The translations under genes and the position numbers were made by a program. A DNA stretch of 64,000 bases from Ashinkailepas kermadecensis (lineage: Eukaryota; Arthropoda; Thecostraca; Neolepadidae). The DNA lies in contig JAOTOM010004737.1 in the NCBI GenBank assembly GCA_034440615.1, forward strand, positions 186,001 through 250,000. Reading direction: 5' to 3'. Within the stretch, counting starts at the first letter, position 1. Every line of letters begins with the position of its first letter. A model generated the notes under the pieces. That model saw only the letters and a program-made list of their open reading frames with translations. It was not told where the DNA came from and searched no databases. This document shows, one piece after another, positions 51,804-61,890 of this stretch.

Positions 51804-53471
51804 TTTTTGAGTGGGGTAGCATAATGAAGAATAGTGTACAATGCCAAATAATGCCTAATGTAACCTAGATAGCTTGGGGAATTTTTAATGCCTTAGACCT
51901 GATGTGTCTTTGCAGCCTTAGCATTCTAGCCTAGGCATTTTCTTTCTTAATATAATATAGCAGAGCTAACCGTTCTTTCTTCGGGACAAGAGAAACCGAA
52001 GTTCTTCCGCACAAATAAATAGCAAAAAAAATGTGTGGTATTTTGAATGGGAATGAATGGTCCCATTGTCTTAACGCTGACCGTAACGATCGCACGATGG
52101 GTCCGTACTACCGACGTAACGACAGCACGCACGGTCTGCAGTGGAACGTGCATACTTTCTGTCGTACGGGCGGTGCAGGCTGGGGTGGAGTGGAGGCTGA
52201 TTGTGACCTCATTTGACCCTGAAGGCATTGACCTGGGGTCATGAAATGTATACTGCAGCGAGCTCACCACAGCTGTAATTCTGCCAAATTGTGTGCTTCT
52301 AGTTTCACTCATGCTCCTCATGTTTGTTCTTGGTGTGCTTGTGGATGTTCTGTTCGGCTCCTGAACACGAACATCCTTTGTGGCCACAAAACGCCTCCCC
52401 TTATTATTATTTTTCCGGCTTGCATCCTTCCCCTGTCATTTTAACCTTTTGCTGGTTTTCATCTTTTACAAATAGTCCACGCCTGGATATCTAACTACGC
52501 ACCTACCTCGTAAATGGCAATATTAATTCAGGCAGTTCAGCAATCAATTCACAAAAACATGACATTAATCCAACACCACGGTTGGGCACAATTGCCCATA
52601 CACCAATTTTCGAACGAACGACTGAACAAGTCCCCAAGAGTTGCCTGATTTCAAATTCCATATTTATAACTATATTTCTAGGCGACGACCACAACCATTT
52701 GGTCTCCGTCCCGACGGCGCTTTTGGCGACCACAGTATGCCTTTGGTTTAGCATTGCGGTTGTCTGGAAAGTGCCGTCCTGTGCCGACGGGAGATTCTAG
52801 TATAAACGTGGTAAGCAAGAGGTACGGGATATTTGGTAGAATTCGCGGTACGGTCCTAGTATACTTTTCATCTGGAAAAAGATCAGTGCTGCTAAATACA
52901 AATTACTGATATATCGACGAATTATGTCCTTCGTGGCTAAAATCTTGACGGACGTATCAAAACAAAATTCTGGTTTTGGTCGCCACTGAAGCCTGGTAAG
53001 CCAGCATCTGGTCGCCGACGCTATTGCTAGGACGGCGCTTATTTTGAGCCCTGCCGCCGGGCGGGCGGCCCAGTTCCGGTAACTGGAACAGGTAACTGAC
53101 CTAATACAGTGCTGATATATATGTGACCTGAGGTCAAATTCCGGGTCTGGCATCTGTATTGCATCATTAGTCATGTCCAAAATATCACTGATGCCCATTT
53201 TGGAGCATTTAAACACAATCACAGCGATGCATAACAATGACAGGTCAAGCCACGCAAAACAAGCAAATTTTGGCATATGTGACCTCATTTGACCTTGAAG
53301 ATATTGACCTAAGGTCATGAAATTTCTCCACAATAGAGATCACTACCGTACCCATCCACTCTGAGAATTTCGTTACTCCAGCTTTAATAGGAGCCGAGAT
53401 CTTAGGGGGCGGAATCCGCGCCCCCCCTCCAGTACGTGTAATTCTCAGAGACCCTCCAGGGCGCGTGTTAA

Positions 53472-54833
53472 CCGGCCACTGGCTACCCTGATTCGCACCA
53501 TGTTTCGCGGGCGAATAAAACTGAAATCGACCTCCTTGAGGTACGAACGCAGAGGAAAATAGCAGCGAAAGAGCCCCGCGATGTTACAATATCCCTTGAA
53601 TATACCGAATTTTGCATGGAATCTGCGAAGATTTTCGGCTCGTGGCGCCATCGGTTGGACAATAGGTCATGACATGCAGGTCAATGGATGGACTCAGGTG
53701 ACCTATTCAAGGGTCGCTTTTGCCTTACCAGGATTATTCAATCTGAACTTGCCTGCACTGGGTAATCGCGATAAAGCAGGGGTGTCGCTTTATGAAGATT
53801 ATTGGGATAGCAACAATTTCCGAAGACATACGGTACAATGCACGTGCGCCTGACCACGGACAATGCTCACTGAGCACATAGATACAGAAAATGTGTCAGG
53901 AGCGGATACAGGAGGGAGGAACTGTGGAGATGTGCCTCCCCGATGGAAAGGCGACACCCCTCTGACTCGGAAACGGTGCTCCTCTGAAAGGCTTCAGCGC
54001 ATGCATCCCGCCCCTCGCTCAACGGATTTTTTTTGTGCCAAAGGCATCCTCAACGGATATTTTTAGCAGAAAAGGCGTCCCTTCAGTACTCTCGAGTACA
54101 CCCCCACCTCCCGATCGAAGGATTTTCAGTCGAGGCCGTCCCTCCAAGGACTCTTGCAATGGCGCTCCTGGGAGAAAATGGCACCCCTTCTGACGAGTAC
54201 CCCCCCCCCCCATACAATTCCTGGACCCGCTCTGGTATGCGTTGATCAAATATATCGCGAATTGCGTGACCGCGGCAGATATCTAGCGCACAAAATATGA
54301 TGATAATACAGCATCGAAAGGCCAGCACTAACCAAAACTAGGTCACGATGATCTCATTTCAAGAAAGAAAATGAAGTGTTTCGTTAAAGTAAAAGGCACG
54401 AAATTGCGTTAGCCCATGACGCTTATTATAACGATGTCCTATAGTTTAAAATATATCCATTAGTTACTGGAATATTCGGAGGCATTTTTTTCATGAACCG
54501 ATTGTGGTGAAAAGACGTAAAAGTTTGAACATTTGATTAGCTCTAGCACAAAAGCTGTTGGTCGGATCGAACTGGAAATATTTGATATGACATTGAAGCC
54601 ATTCACCAATTGAGGTCATACAACCGATTGATTACGCTGAGACAAAATTCCACAAAATCTGAAATTATGGTGAGATAAATTGGCTAGTTCTGGAGAGGAT
54701 CAAGATACATGCAATTGGGACCGTCAATCATCATTCCTGGATGTTCGCAATGTGCACTGGTGCTCTAATACTTATTTTCTTCTCAGAACCATTGCATACT
54801 GTGAAAACTCCTGCAAAACTTCACAGAAATTGT
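53472..54833. other. Intronic sequence, no gene
   Basis: Nothing recognised. C- and T-runs occur at 54026-54034 and 54201-54212. Confidence 0.5.
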
Positions 54834-55831
54834 TACCGACTAAGTGTGCTGGTTACAGCGACAAAATGTGCTGGTTACAGCGACAAAGTGTGCTGGTTAC
54901 AGCGACAAAGTGTGCTGGTTACAGCGACAAAGTGTGCTGGTTACAGCGACAAAGTGTGCTGGTTACAGCGACAAAGTGTGCTGGTTACAGCGACAAAGTG
55001 TGCTGGTTACAGCGACAAAGTGCGCTGGTTACAGCGACAAAGTGTGCTGGTTACAGCGACAAAGTGTGCTGGTTACAGCGACAAAGTGTGCTGGTTACAG
55101 CGACAAAGTGTGCTGGTTACAGCCACAAAGTGTGCTGGTTACAGCGACAAAGTGTGCTGGTTACAGCGACAAAGTGTGCTGGTTACAGCGACAAAGTGTG
55201 CTGGTTACAGCGACAAAGTGTGCTGGTTACAGCGACAAAGTGTGCTGGTTACAGCGACAAAGTGTGCTGGTTACAGCGACAAAGTGTGCTGGTTACACCG
55301 ACTAAGTGTGCTGGTTACAGCGACAAAGTGTGCTGGTTACAGCGACAAAGTGTGCTGTTTACAGCGACAAAGTGTGCTGGTTACAGCCACAAAGTGTGCT
55401 GGTTACACCAACTAAGTGTGCTGGTTACATCGACAAAGTGTGCTGGTTACAGCGACAAAGTGTGCTGGTTACAGCGACTAAGTGTGCTGGTTACAGCGAC
55501 AAAGTGTGCTGGTTACAGCGACAAAGTGTGCTGGTTACAGCGACAAAGTGTGCTGGTTACAGCGACAAAGTGTACTGGTTACAGCGACAAAGTGTGCTGG
55601 TTACAGCGACAAAGTGTGCTGGTTACAGCGACAAAGTGTGCTGGTTACAGCGACTAAGTGTGCTGGTTACAGCGACAAAGTGTACTGGTTACAGCGACAA
55701 AGTGTGCTGGTTACAGCGACAAAGTGTGCTGGTTACAGCGACAAAGTGTGCTGGTTACAGCGACAAAGTGTGCTGGTTACAGCGACAAAGTGTGCTGGTT
55801 ACAGCGACAAAGTGTGCTGGTTACAGCGACG
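54834..55831. repeat. 20-bp minisatellite, about 49 copies
   Basis: Units of GTGCTGGTTACAGCGACAAA, highly uniform with rare single-base changes (GACTAA, GCCACAAA, TGTACTGG). Repeated Cys/Trp/Gln-rich frames are artefacts of the array. Confidence 0.97.
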
Positions 55832-57293
55832 AGTTCAGTCCAATCGACAGCGCTTCAAATTCGAAACAAATTGAGGGCCTCTATTTTCTCAAAGATTGCT
55901 TAGCCTATGAATGTCAGAGGTCCTACGTGCCGGATGGGTGGGAGCATTCCCCTCTCCTCATTTTGTTTCCCTAAAATGTCTCAGGAACCAACTGAGGTCG
56001 ACAACTCAAATTTTGGGCACACCTACATGGGCGTAAAGTGTGCCTTTGTACAAAACATCAACGTCTGGTCATGTGTGGTAAAGTCATAGCGAAGAAAGCT
56101 AATTCCATGGGTGCTTATACATTGGATAAGTATTATTTAGTGCTTGTAATGCCAGAGTTATTCACTTTAAAGGTGACCTAATAATGATCACACAGAATAG
56201 ATTCGAGATCTGCATGTTCTAAGTGGCTGAAGCTACGACAAAATATATATTAATAAGATATGGCTCACGGACCGAATCGGTACTTATACTATAATTTACC
56301 GGTACCGAATCGGCTTACGCTGGCCTCTTTCTCCCATGCCCAATCATCTTGTGGTGGCTGAGAAAAACTTGATAACGTTTGAACACAAATGTCATCCAGT
56401 TAATGACTTGACTTGTTTGGAATGGGAGCACCATGCAGTTGCTTCTGTGATATCAATGAAGTGGTAATCTGCCGCATTCATGGTTCTATAGTGTGTAAGC
56501 TGTGCTTGAGACATCCAGCAAAATGTTGTGTTCCTATCCATGGCTTATTTTGATTGCATGGTTAAATTACGTAATGGTGTGACACTGTGTGCCTTCATGA
56601 AGCTAATTCCATTAAAGTTAGGCTACGCCTGCTTTCCTCACGCGACCACGTTCACCTTTGTTATTGATGAAATGGAAACGAATGATAACCTAACAGTACT
56701 GCTCATGTAGGACCATATATTAAAAGGACAGCTTTGTCTTAAAATCACGTTCAATTATAGCAGGTGTGGTATTTACAGGTGAGGTTAATGTTGTTCTTGG
56801 TTATTGAAAAGTGCTCCATACGGATCAGATCTCGATGAATTATCGATGAGTATATTTTGCGCAGGGCAACTGCAATGCATTGAACTATTCCAAATATAAG
56901 GCCTAATTCTAATTCCACACAGCAGCGGGATTCCTACCGTGACCTCGATTCAACGCAGAATCCCTGGGCGGCTAAAGCGGCGAGCATAATGAGCGCACGT
57001 GCATGAATTGGCTGTCACTGCGGGTCGGCACACGCGGGCTATCAGCGGGCCGTTATGAAGCCCGACTGAGGCACGGGTGCCGGCTCGACGGCACAGATCA
57101 CCGCCGCAGACCCGGCGGCGTGGCCGGAATTGATCGAGCTATTGTCGTGTTACGGGTCCGATTGGCACCTCCTACTGGCGAGCCCTCATCACATAAGCCC
57201 CGCCCCAGCGGCCGCAGGTCGGGTCGTGGCGGCCACTGCCGACAGCCAGCTAGCCCATCCAATCCGCCGGGTAATCTGACGGCACACAGCCTA
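55832..57293. other. Intronic sequence, no gene
   Basis: Includes a CpG-rich patch at about 57020-57260 with overlapping open frames and no recognised motif. Confidence 0.5.
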
Positions 57294-57587
57294 AGGCCAA
57301 TTTCACTAACATCACAAGCTCTGTATTCACACCGAATTTGGCGTGAATACACCTATAGGCGATCTTGAAGTATTACCTATCACACTTTCTTTATATCAAC
57401 AGGGTATTTAAGTCACCATCAGCTGACTGCCAGTCCGCTGTTGGTGACTTAAATTTTAAATAAGATTAATTAGAATAAACTAAACAAATCTTATTAAATT
57501 AGACATAATAAAATAAGATTACCTAAAGGTGTATTCACACCAAATTCTGTGTGAATACACAGGTTGTGATGTTAGTGGCATTAGCCT
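57294..57587. mobile_element. Foldback (MITE-like) element
   Basis: Arms of about 73 bp (57294-57366 and 57515-57587) are inverted copies with a handful of differences and share CACTAACATCACAA and TGTATTCACAC. Each arm is itself a near-palindrome (GTATTCACACC...GGTGTGAATAC). The 148-bp spacer holds a further hairpin with AAGTCACCA/TGGTGACTT arms at 57410-57451. No protein is encoded and no target duplication was identified. Confidence 0.75.
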
Positions 57588-57890
57588 GCGCTCGCACGTT
57601 TTGACGGCTGTGGCAGCGCTCCTCCACGCCGCGTCTCTCCGCCGCGTCTCTCCGCCGCTGCCGGCACGACAATTGTACAGTTTTCTATCGGCTGATCGCC
57701 GGCTGTGCAGGAAGGCGCTCCGAGCTTATCGGCTGATAAACGGTCGTTCAGCTCGGATTGGATGGTGTGAAGCGACGTGAATGGAGGTACCGATGAGAGG
57801 TCCCGAAGCTCTAACTTGCCGGCTTGGTGCGGTCGACAGTGGCGTGCTTAGAAATTGAGACAGGGGGAGCAGTGGTCAGGCAGTTAGTTT

Positions 57891-57957
57891 TTAACCCTCG
57901 CAGTGCAGAATCGTTTTGTACTCTACGCAGTGCGGGGTCAACTTGACCCCAAACTAA
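57891..57957 (+). repeat. Candidate piggyBac-type terminus
   Basis: TTAACCCTCGC equals the outer 11 bases of the complete piggyBac element at 937-4589. It is followed by CAGTGC, repeated 40 bp later, and by a palindrome with GGGGTCAA/TTGACCCC arms. No matching right end was found downstream. Confidence 0.4.
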
Positions 57958-58825
57958 CTTTTGCTCGAAACAAGGCATGTATATATCGTAGACTGCATTG
58001 TGTAGCTACATCCCTGGCATTTTATGGTTGCGGTCAATATTTTCCTCCACTCTTTTGGTTGATCTTCCAGGCTTACCGGCTCAATTAACCAGGTCAACAG
58101 TTTCAGGTTTCAGGTCGGGGTGAAGTCAGTCGTCCGTCTTCAACGTAGTTTTCGTACACCGGTCATCAAGCCAATGTGATTTTATGTTTCGATATTGATA
58201 GAATGCAACCTGAAGACTTGGTCTAGCATAGGTGACACTTGCAAAGGTCAAGGTCGCCAGTATGTGTGTGTATCTGTAAGTATGTGATGAACTTTTGAAG
58301 ATGACGATTTTCGAAACGGATTGCACTCAAAAAAGATAATTGGTGCCTCGAAAGCAACACCATGCACGAAGAACCAAACAGGGCACGTTCGGGGAAAATC
58401 CAAACATTTTGGGATTTTGGATTTTGAACATTTCCTTAATACATTTAAAATGTCCAGACTGTTCCAATCGAATGATGGGACCCTAATCACATACGAAGTG
58501 AACTGGTGCAAAACTATCCCGGTTTAACCATTTTTGCTTGGCAATATTCCGCGCGCTTGCCGCCAGAGCGCCTGTAATACATGTATCGCAACTTGGGGAA
58601 ACGTGGGAAGCTTTCTAAACACCAGCCTTGAAGCTCCATCACACCCTCATTGAAGGAGTTTAAAAACATGTAATTTGCTTAGCATGCTTTCTTTAATTCG
58701 AATGGCGTTCAGCCTAAGCTAAATGAATTTTGCATTTGTTCACATGGAACAATTGCAAAATGTTAATTTTGTGGAGAGATGGACATATCCATAACAGCCA
58801 CTGTAAGTGGAGAGCATGTATCGTG

Positions 58826-58908
58826 AAATAAATAAATAAATACATCAATAAATAAATAAATCAATCAATCAATAAATACATAAATAAATAAATAAATAAA
58901 TAGATATC
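58826..58908. repeat. (AAAT)n microsatellite
   Basis: AAAT and AATC tetranucleotides with interruptions. Confidence 0.9.
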
Positions 58909-60689
58909 AAGGGAGACTTGGCCCATCGGTCTAGAGGCACTGGGCATGCTTCCAAGATCTATGAACATGCATAACAATTGCAGCATCACATATTTTGTGA
59001 CACGCACAGTCATATTTGCAAAAAAACAACAACATATATTTCGGTATAACGGGCACATGTTCCCTACATACATAGGCATCAGAAGTATCACATATACATA
59101 GGTATACATCAGAAGTATCACATTGATCGTAATTTGGGAAAGAGCAGACATTTGCGCCGCTGGTGTATTCACAGATCAACGTGAAATAAAATGCGGGTAT
59201 TTTTTATTCCTGAAGTAATATAGCCCACCTTTACGGAGTTATCTGGGCCGTCCTGGCTCATTTCTTCCCGTCAACTTTTTCACACGAAAGATGCAACTCA
59301 ATGTTCGATGTCGATATCTGCTTGGAGTTGCATTGTGCCAGGCGAACTACAAGGAGGCACGTATAAATCATTCACAGATATTGCTACCATAGCTCGTTTT
59401 CACCATGACCCCCATATTATACCCAAAAATAATGATAAAATTGTCTTGTATTCAACACCACTATCTGTGTTATATTCCAACACCAGAAGGAGCGTGTGCA
59501 GAAAGTCGGGGTCCATTGTAAATATTACAAAAGCAGTTCATGAAAATATTGGCAAGAGCTGCAGTTACTGAAGTGGCTTACTTCTCCCACGTCCCAACTC
59601 ACCCCACCTCACCCTATCGTTGGGCAATGCCAGACCATATCTTAGTGACCTGACCTGACTTTAAATTGAAAACTGGCAATTTTTGTGCGGACATAATTTG
59701 CCACTATTTATATTATGTGTTGTCGAAAATATTTATCTGTAGCATAGTTATGCGCAAATACATATTTTCCTAGTATAAACCTTCATTAACTTAGGACCCT
59801 GGCCTGAGGTCACATTGCGTACTTTTGCGTCTTTCTATGTTAATTTTTTTACATGCCCATAATTCACTTTTGACTGAATCTCGTATGGTTTGTTCATGAC
59901 AAATGTTTAAATGTGAATCCAAAAACCACATTAAGACGAGGTCGTCACCTGACTTTGACCCGCCCACCTCCGTTATCTTAAGAATATAAAACTCAACTTT
60001 TCGCACAGTCTGCGCTCATCAATTTTCAGAAGCTATGCAAAATTGCCAAGCCATATCGTGAACGGTTCAGCAGTTACCTCAGACAAAACTATCAGGGAGT
60101 CGAAATAGCTCCAAGCACTGCTAGGATAGTATCAGCATGACGTGACGCATTTACATTTTTTGACATGGGGACCACGCATAGTGTTTTCGCACGGAGACTG
60201 ATACCGGTTCGATTGTCATTTCCCACACCGTCGCCTATATAGAGTGGGACGGACTAAGTGGTCGGCTCTCGCGCCCCGATAGGGTATCGTACTGCCGTCT
60301 GCATCCCTACCCTGCATTGTTGTCCTGAAAATACAGCTTAGAACATTTTCGTATTGGCAGATAACCAACCAGTATAATAGTATCATACACGTAAGCCGAG
60401 GGCTAACTGGGCAATTTTTCGCATGTAGCATGGGTAAGTGATTGCGCAGTGCGCAATCACGTATACCACGGCGCGATGACCTAATTACAATCACTTACAT
60501 CACGGCGCAATGACTGAAGCTAAGTGATCGAGCAGGTCCCAGACAGCGAGGGAGAGCACTCCGACACGAGGTGTGCTCAATACTGTCCAGCGGCTCCTTT
60601 TGAAAGGATACAGGTGGAACCATGGTCCCTAAAAATTTCCTCCCAGTATCCTTGAGTTGCAATGTCAAGTGTCGGACAGTTACCGGAAT

Positions 60690-60968
60690 GGTGACCGAAT
60701 CTGTCCGATGACAATCCTGGGTGAATACCGAGTTTGTCTGATGGCTGTCTCGATGGTTACCGAGTGTGGCTGATGGCTGTCTCGGTGGTTACCGAGTGTG
60801 TCTAATGGCTGTCTCGGTGGTTACCGAGTGTGTCTGATGGCTGTCTTGGGTGGTTACCGAGTGTGTCTGATGGCTGTCTCGGCGGCTACCGAGTGTGCCT
60901 GATGGCTGTCTCGGTGGTTACCGAGTGTGTCTGATGGATGTCTCGGTGGTTACCGAGTGCGTCTGATT
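60690..60968. repeat. 32-bp minisatellite abutting exon 2, about 9 copies
   Basis: Units contain GGCTGTCTCGGTGGTTACCG and AGTGTGTCTGAT. The last unit changes from CTGATGGCTG to CTGATTGCAG, which forms the 3' splice site of exon 2. Confidence 0.92.
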
Positions 60969-60972
60969 GCAG

Positions 60973-61113
60973 TGCAGCCCCGGCGTCGGGGTGGATGCGT
61001 TCTTCCACGCGCTGTACACCAGAGCGAGGTGTGTGATAGCTCTGCTCGGCACCGGCTGCTCCGAAGTCACGGAGCAGCTGGCACAGGTCGTCCCCTACTG
61101 GAACATCGTTCAG
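60973..61113 (+). CDS. GABA-B-type metabotropic receptor (subtype 3-like), second coding exon
   Basis: A 47-codon exon of the extracellular ligand-binding domain. It starts after ATTGCAG at 60972 with CSPGVGVDAFFHALYTR and continues with GTGCSEVTEQLAQ and PYWNIVQ, ending at CAG/GTGTGT. This is the signature segment of insect and other protostome GABA-B receptors (CDPGVGVD.FFHA.YT, then GCSEVTE.LA.VVPYWNIVQ), and identity to the family is high throughout. Phase 0 at its start matches the end of exon 1. The next expected residues (SFGSTSPALSDR) are not found before the window ends, so exon 3 lies beyond 64000. The acceptor lies in a 32-bp minisatellite and the donor in a 44-bp repeat, so the exon is flanked by tandem arrays on both sides. 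Confidence 0.92.
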
Positions 61114-61262
61114 GTGTGTATGCCACCCAGGTGGTACCCTACTGGAATATCGTCCAGGTGTGTATGCCATCCAGGTGGTACCCTACTGGAATATCGTGCA
61201 GGTGTGTATCATGTATGCCATCCAGGTGGCACCCTACTGGAACATCGTGCGGATGTATATAC
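61093..61262 (+). repeat. Tandem array of the exon 2 end and its 5' splice site
   Basis: The unit CCCTACTGGAATATCGTCCA plus GGTGTGTATGCCATCCAGGT starts at 61093, 61137, 61181 and 61232 (44, 44 and 51 bp). Donor-like CAG/GTGTG sites lie at 61114, 61158 and 61202, with additional CCAG/GTGG sites at 61131, 61175 and 61226. The fourth copy has lost the donor (GCGGATGT). Steps of 44 nt shift the reading frame. Confidence 0.9.
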
Positions 61263-61443
61263 CACCCACATTGATCCCTACAATACGACGTAGCTGTCCG
61301 GGAGAGGAGTGGAGGAGTACTGATCGAGATTACATGTTTGCTTCCGCTTAGTCCACGAATGCTTTACCAATGCTATGTTTCACATTTTGTTCGTTCTTGA
61401 AACGCCAAAGCCTCCGTGACCACCGTGGTTAACTATGCATATG

Positions 61444-61806
61444 CTTCTCCGCAACACGCACACGCTGGTGGCATGCAGCCTTCTCCGCAACACGCATACG
61501 CTGGTGGCATGTGGCCTTCTCCGCAACACGCATACGCTGGTGGCATGTGTCCTTCTCCGCAACACACACACGCTGGTGGCATGTGGCCTTCTCCGCAACA
61601 CGCACACGCTGGTGGCATGTGGCCTTCTCCGCAACACGCACACGCTGGTGGCATGTGGCCTTCTCCGCAACACGCACACGCTGGTGGCATGTGGCCTTCT
61701 CCGCAACACGCACACGCTGGTGGCATGTGGCCTTCTCCGCAACACGCACACGCTGGTGGCATGTGGCCTTCTCCGCAACACGCACACGCTGGTAGCATGT
61801 GCCTTC
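61444..61806. repeat. 36-bp minisatellite, about 10 copies
   Basis: Units of CCGCAACACGCACACGCTGG plus TGGCATGTGGCCTTCT, very uniform, in the second intron. Confidence 0.95.
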
Positions 61807-61890
61807 GATCGGACAACTCCCCACACACCCCCTCATTGGAAAACGGCGCTCCAATTGGCAGCCCAAACTGCACCTCCGCTGGAAGTTTCC

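Larger units (their letters stand above)
46788..53053. mobile_element. hAT-like DNA transposon, 6.27 kb, nested in copy 4
   Basis: Both ends are flanked by the same 8-bp target duplication, CCGCCGGG (46780-46787 and 53054-53061), as expected for hAT elements. The left terminus is CAGGGCTAAAAAAAACC; the right, read inward, is CAGGGCTCAAAATAAGC, matching at 13 of the first 15 bases. TGGTCGCC occurs near both ends (46811, 46841, 52977, 53009). No hAT transposase was recognised inside, so it is probably non-autonomous or decayed. A stop-free stretch at 47004-47300 (about 98 codons, no ATG at its start) and a 146-codon minus-strand frame at 51947-52387 are unidentified. The interior holds a 23-bp array, AT-rich sequence and a 274-bp tandem duplication. 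Confidence 0.85.
46228..53467 (-). mobile_element. TTAA-targeting non-autonomous element, copy 4 (split by a hAT-like element)
   Basis: The right half lies at 46228-46787 and the left half at 53062-53467, both in reverse orientation. Together they give 966 bp, the size of the complete copies. The right terminus CACGCGCACTGG is at 46228, next to TTAG (one change from TTAA) at 46224-46227; the left terminus GGGCGCGTG ends at 53467, followed by TTAA at 53468-53471. The break is in the G/C-rich centre and is explained by the nested element. Confidence 0.9.
57588..60689. other. Intronic sequence, no gene; several small structures
   Basis: Contains a piggyBac-like end candidate at 57891-57957, an (AAAT)n microsatellite at about 58826-58908, and an inverted-repeat structure at 60434-60498. 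No coding exon of the receptor was found here. Confidence 0.5.
36046..60972 (+). other. Intron 1 of the GABA-B-type receptor gene
   Basis: The intron, about 24.9 kb, is defined by GTAGGC at 36046 and ATTGCAG ending at 60972. It joins two phase-0 exons of the same receptor domain. It contains one complete TTAA element, one TTAA element split by a hAT-like element, a foldback element and at least seven tandem arrays. Use of the first donor is inferred from family alignment; another donor in the array is possible. Confidence 0.8.

Noticed and set aside
51947..52387. A 146-codon minus-strand frame
   Set aside because: No ATG at its start and no recognised motif. It overlaps TGACCT-type repeat sequence like that in the TTAA elements.
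54834..55831. CRISPR-like regular array
   Set aside because: The 20-bp units are contiguous with no unique spacers, and the DNA is eukaryotic.
58909..58980. tRNA-Leu/Ser-like segment after the AAAT tract
   Set aside because: Only a loose box A likeness (TTGGCCCATCGGTCTAGAGG); no box B.
61114..61293. Continuation of receptor exon 2 beyond the first donor
   Set aside because: The frame stays open only because of the 44-bp repeat; the translation leaves the receptor family exactly at the CAG/GT boundary.
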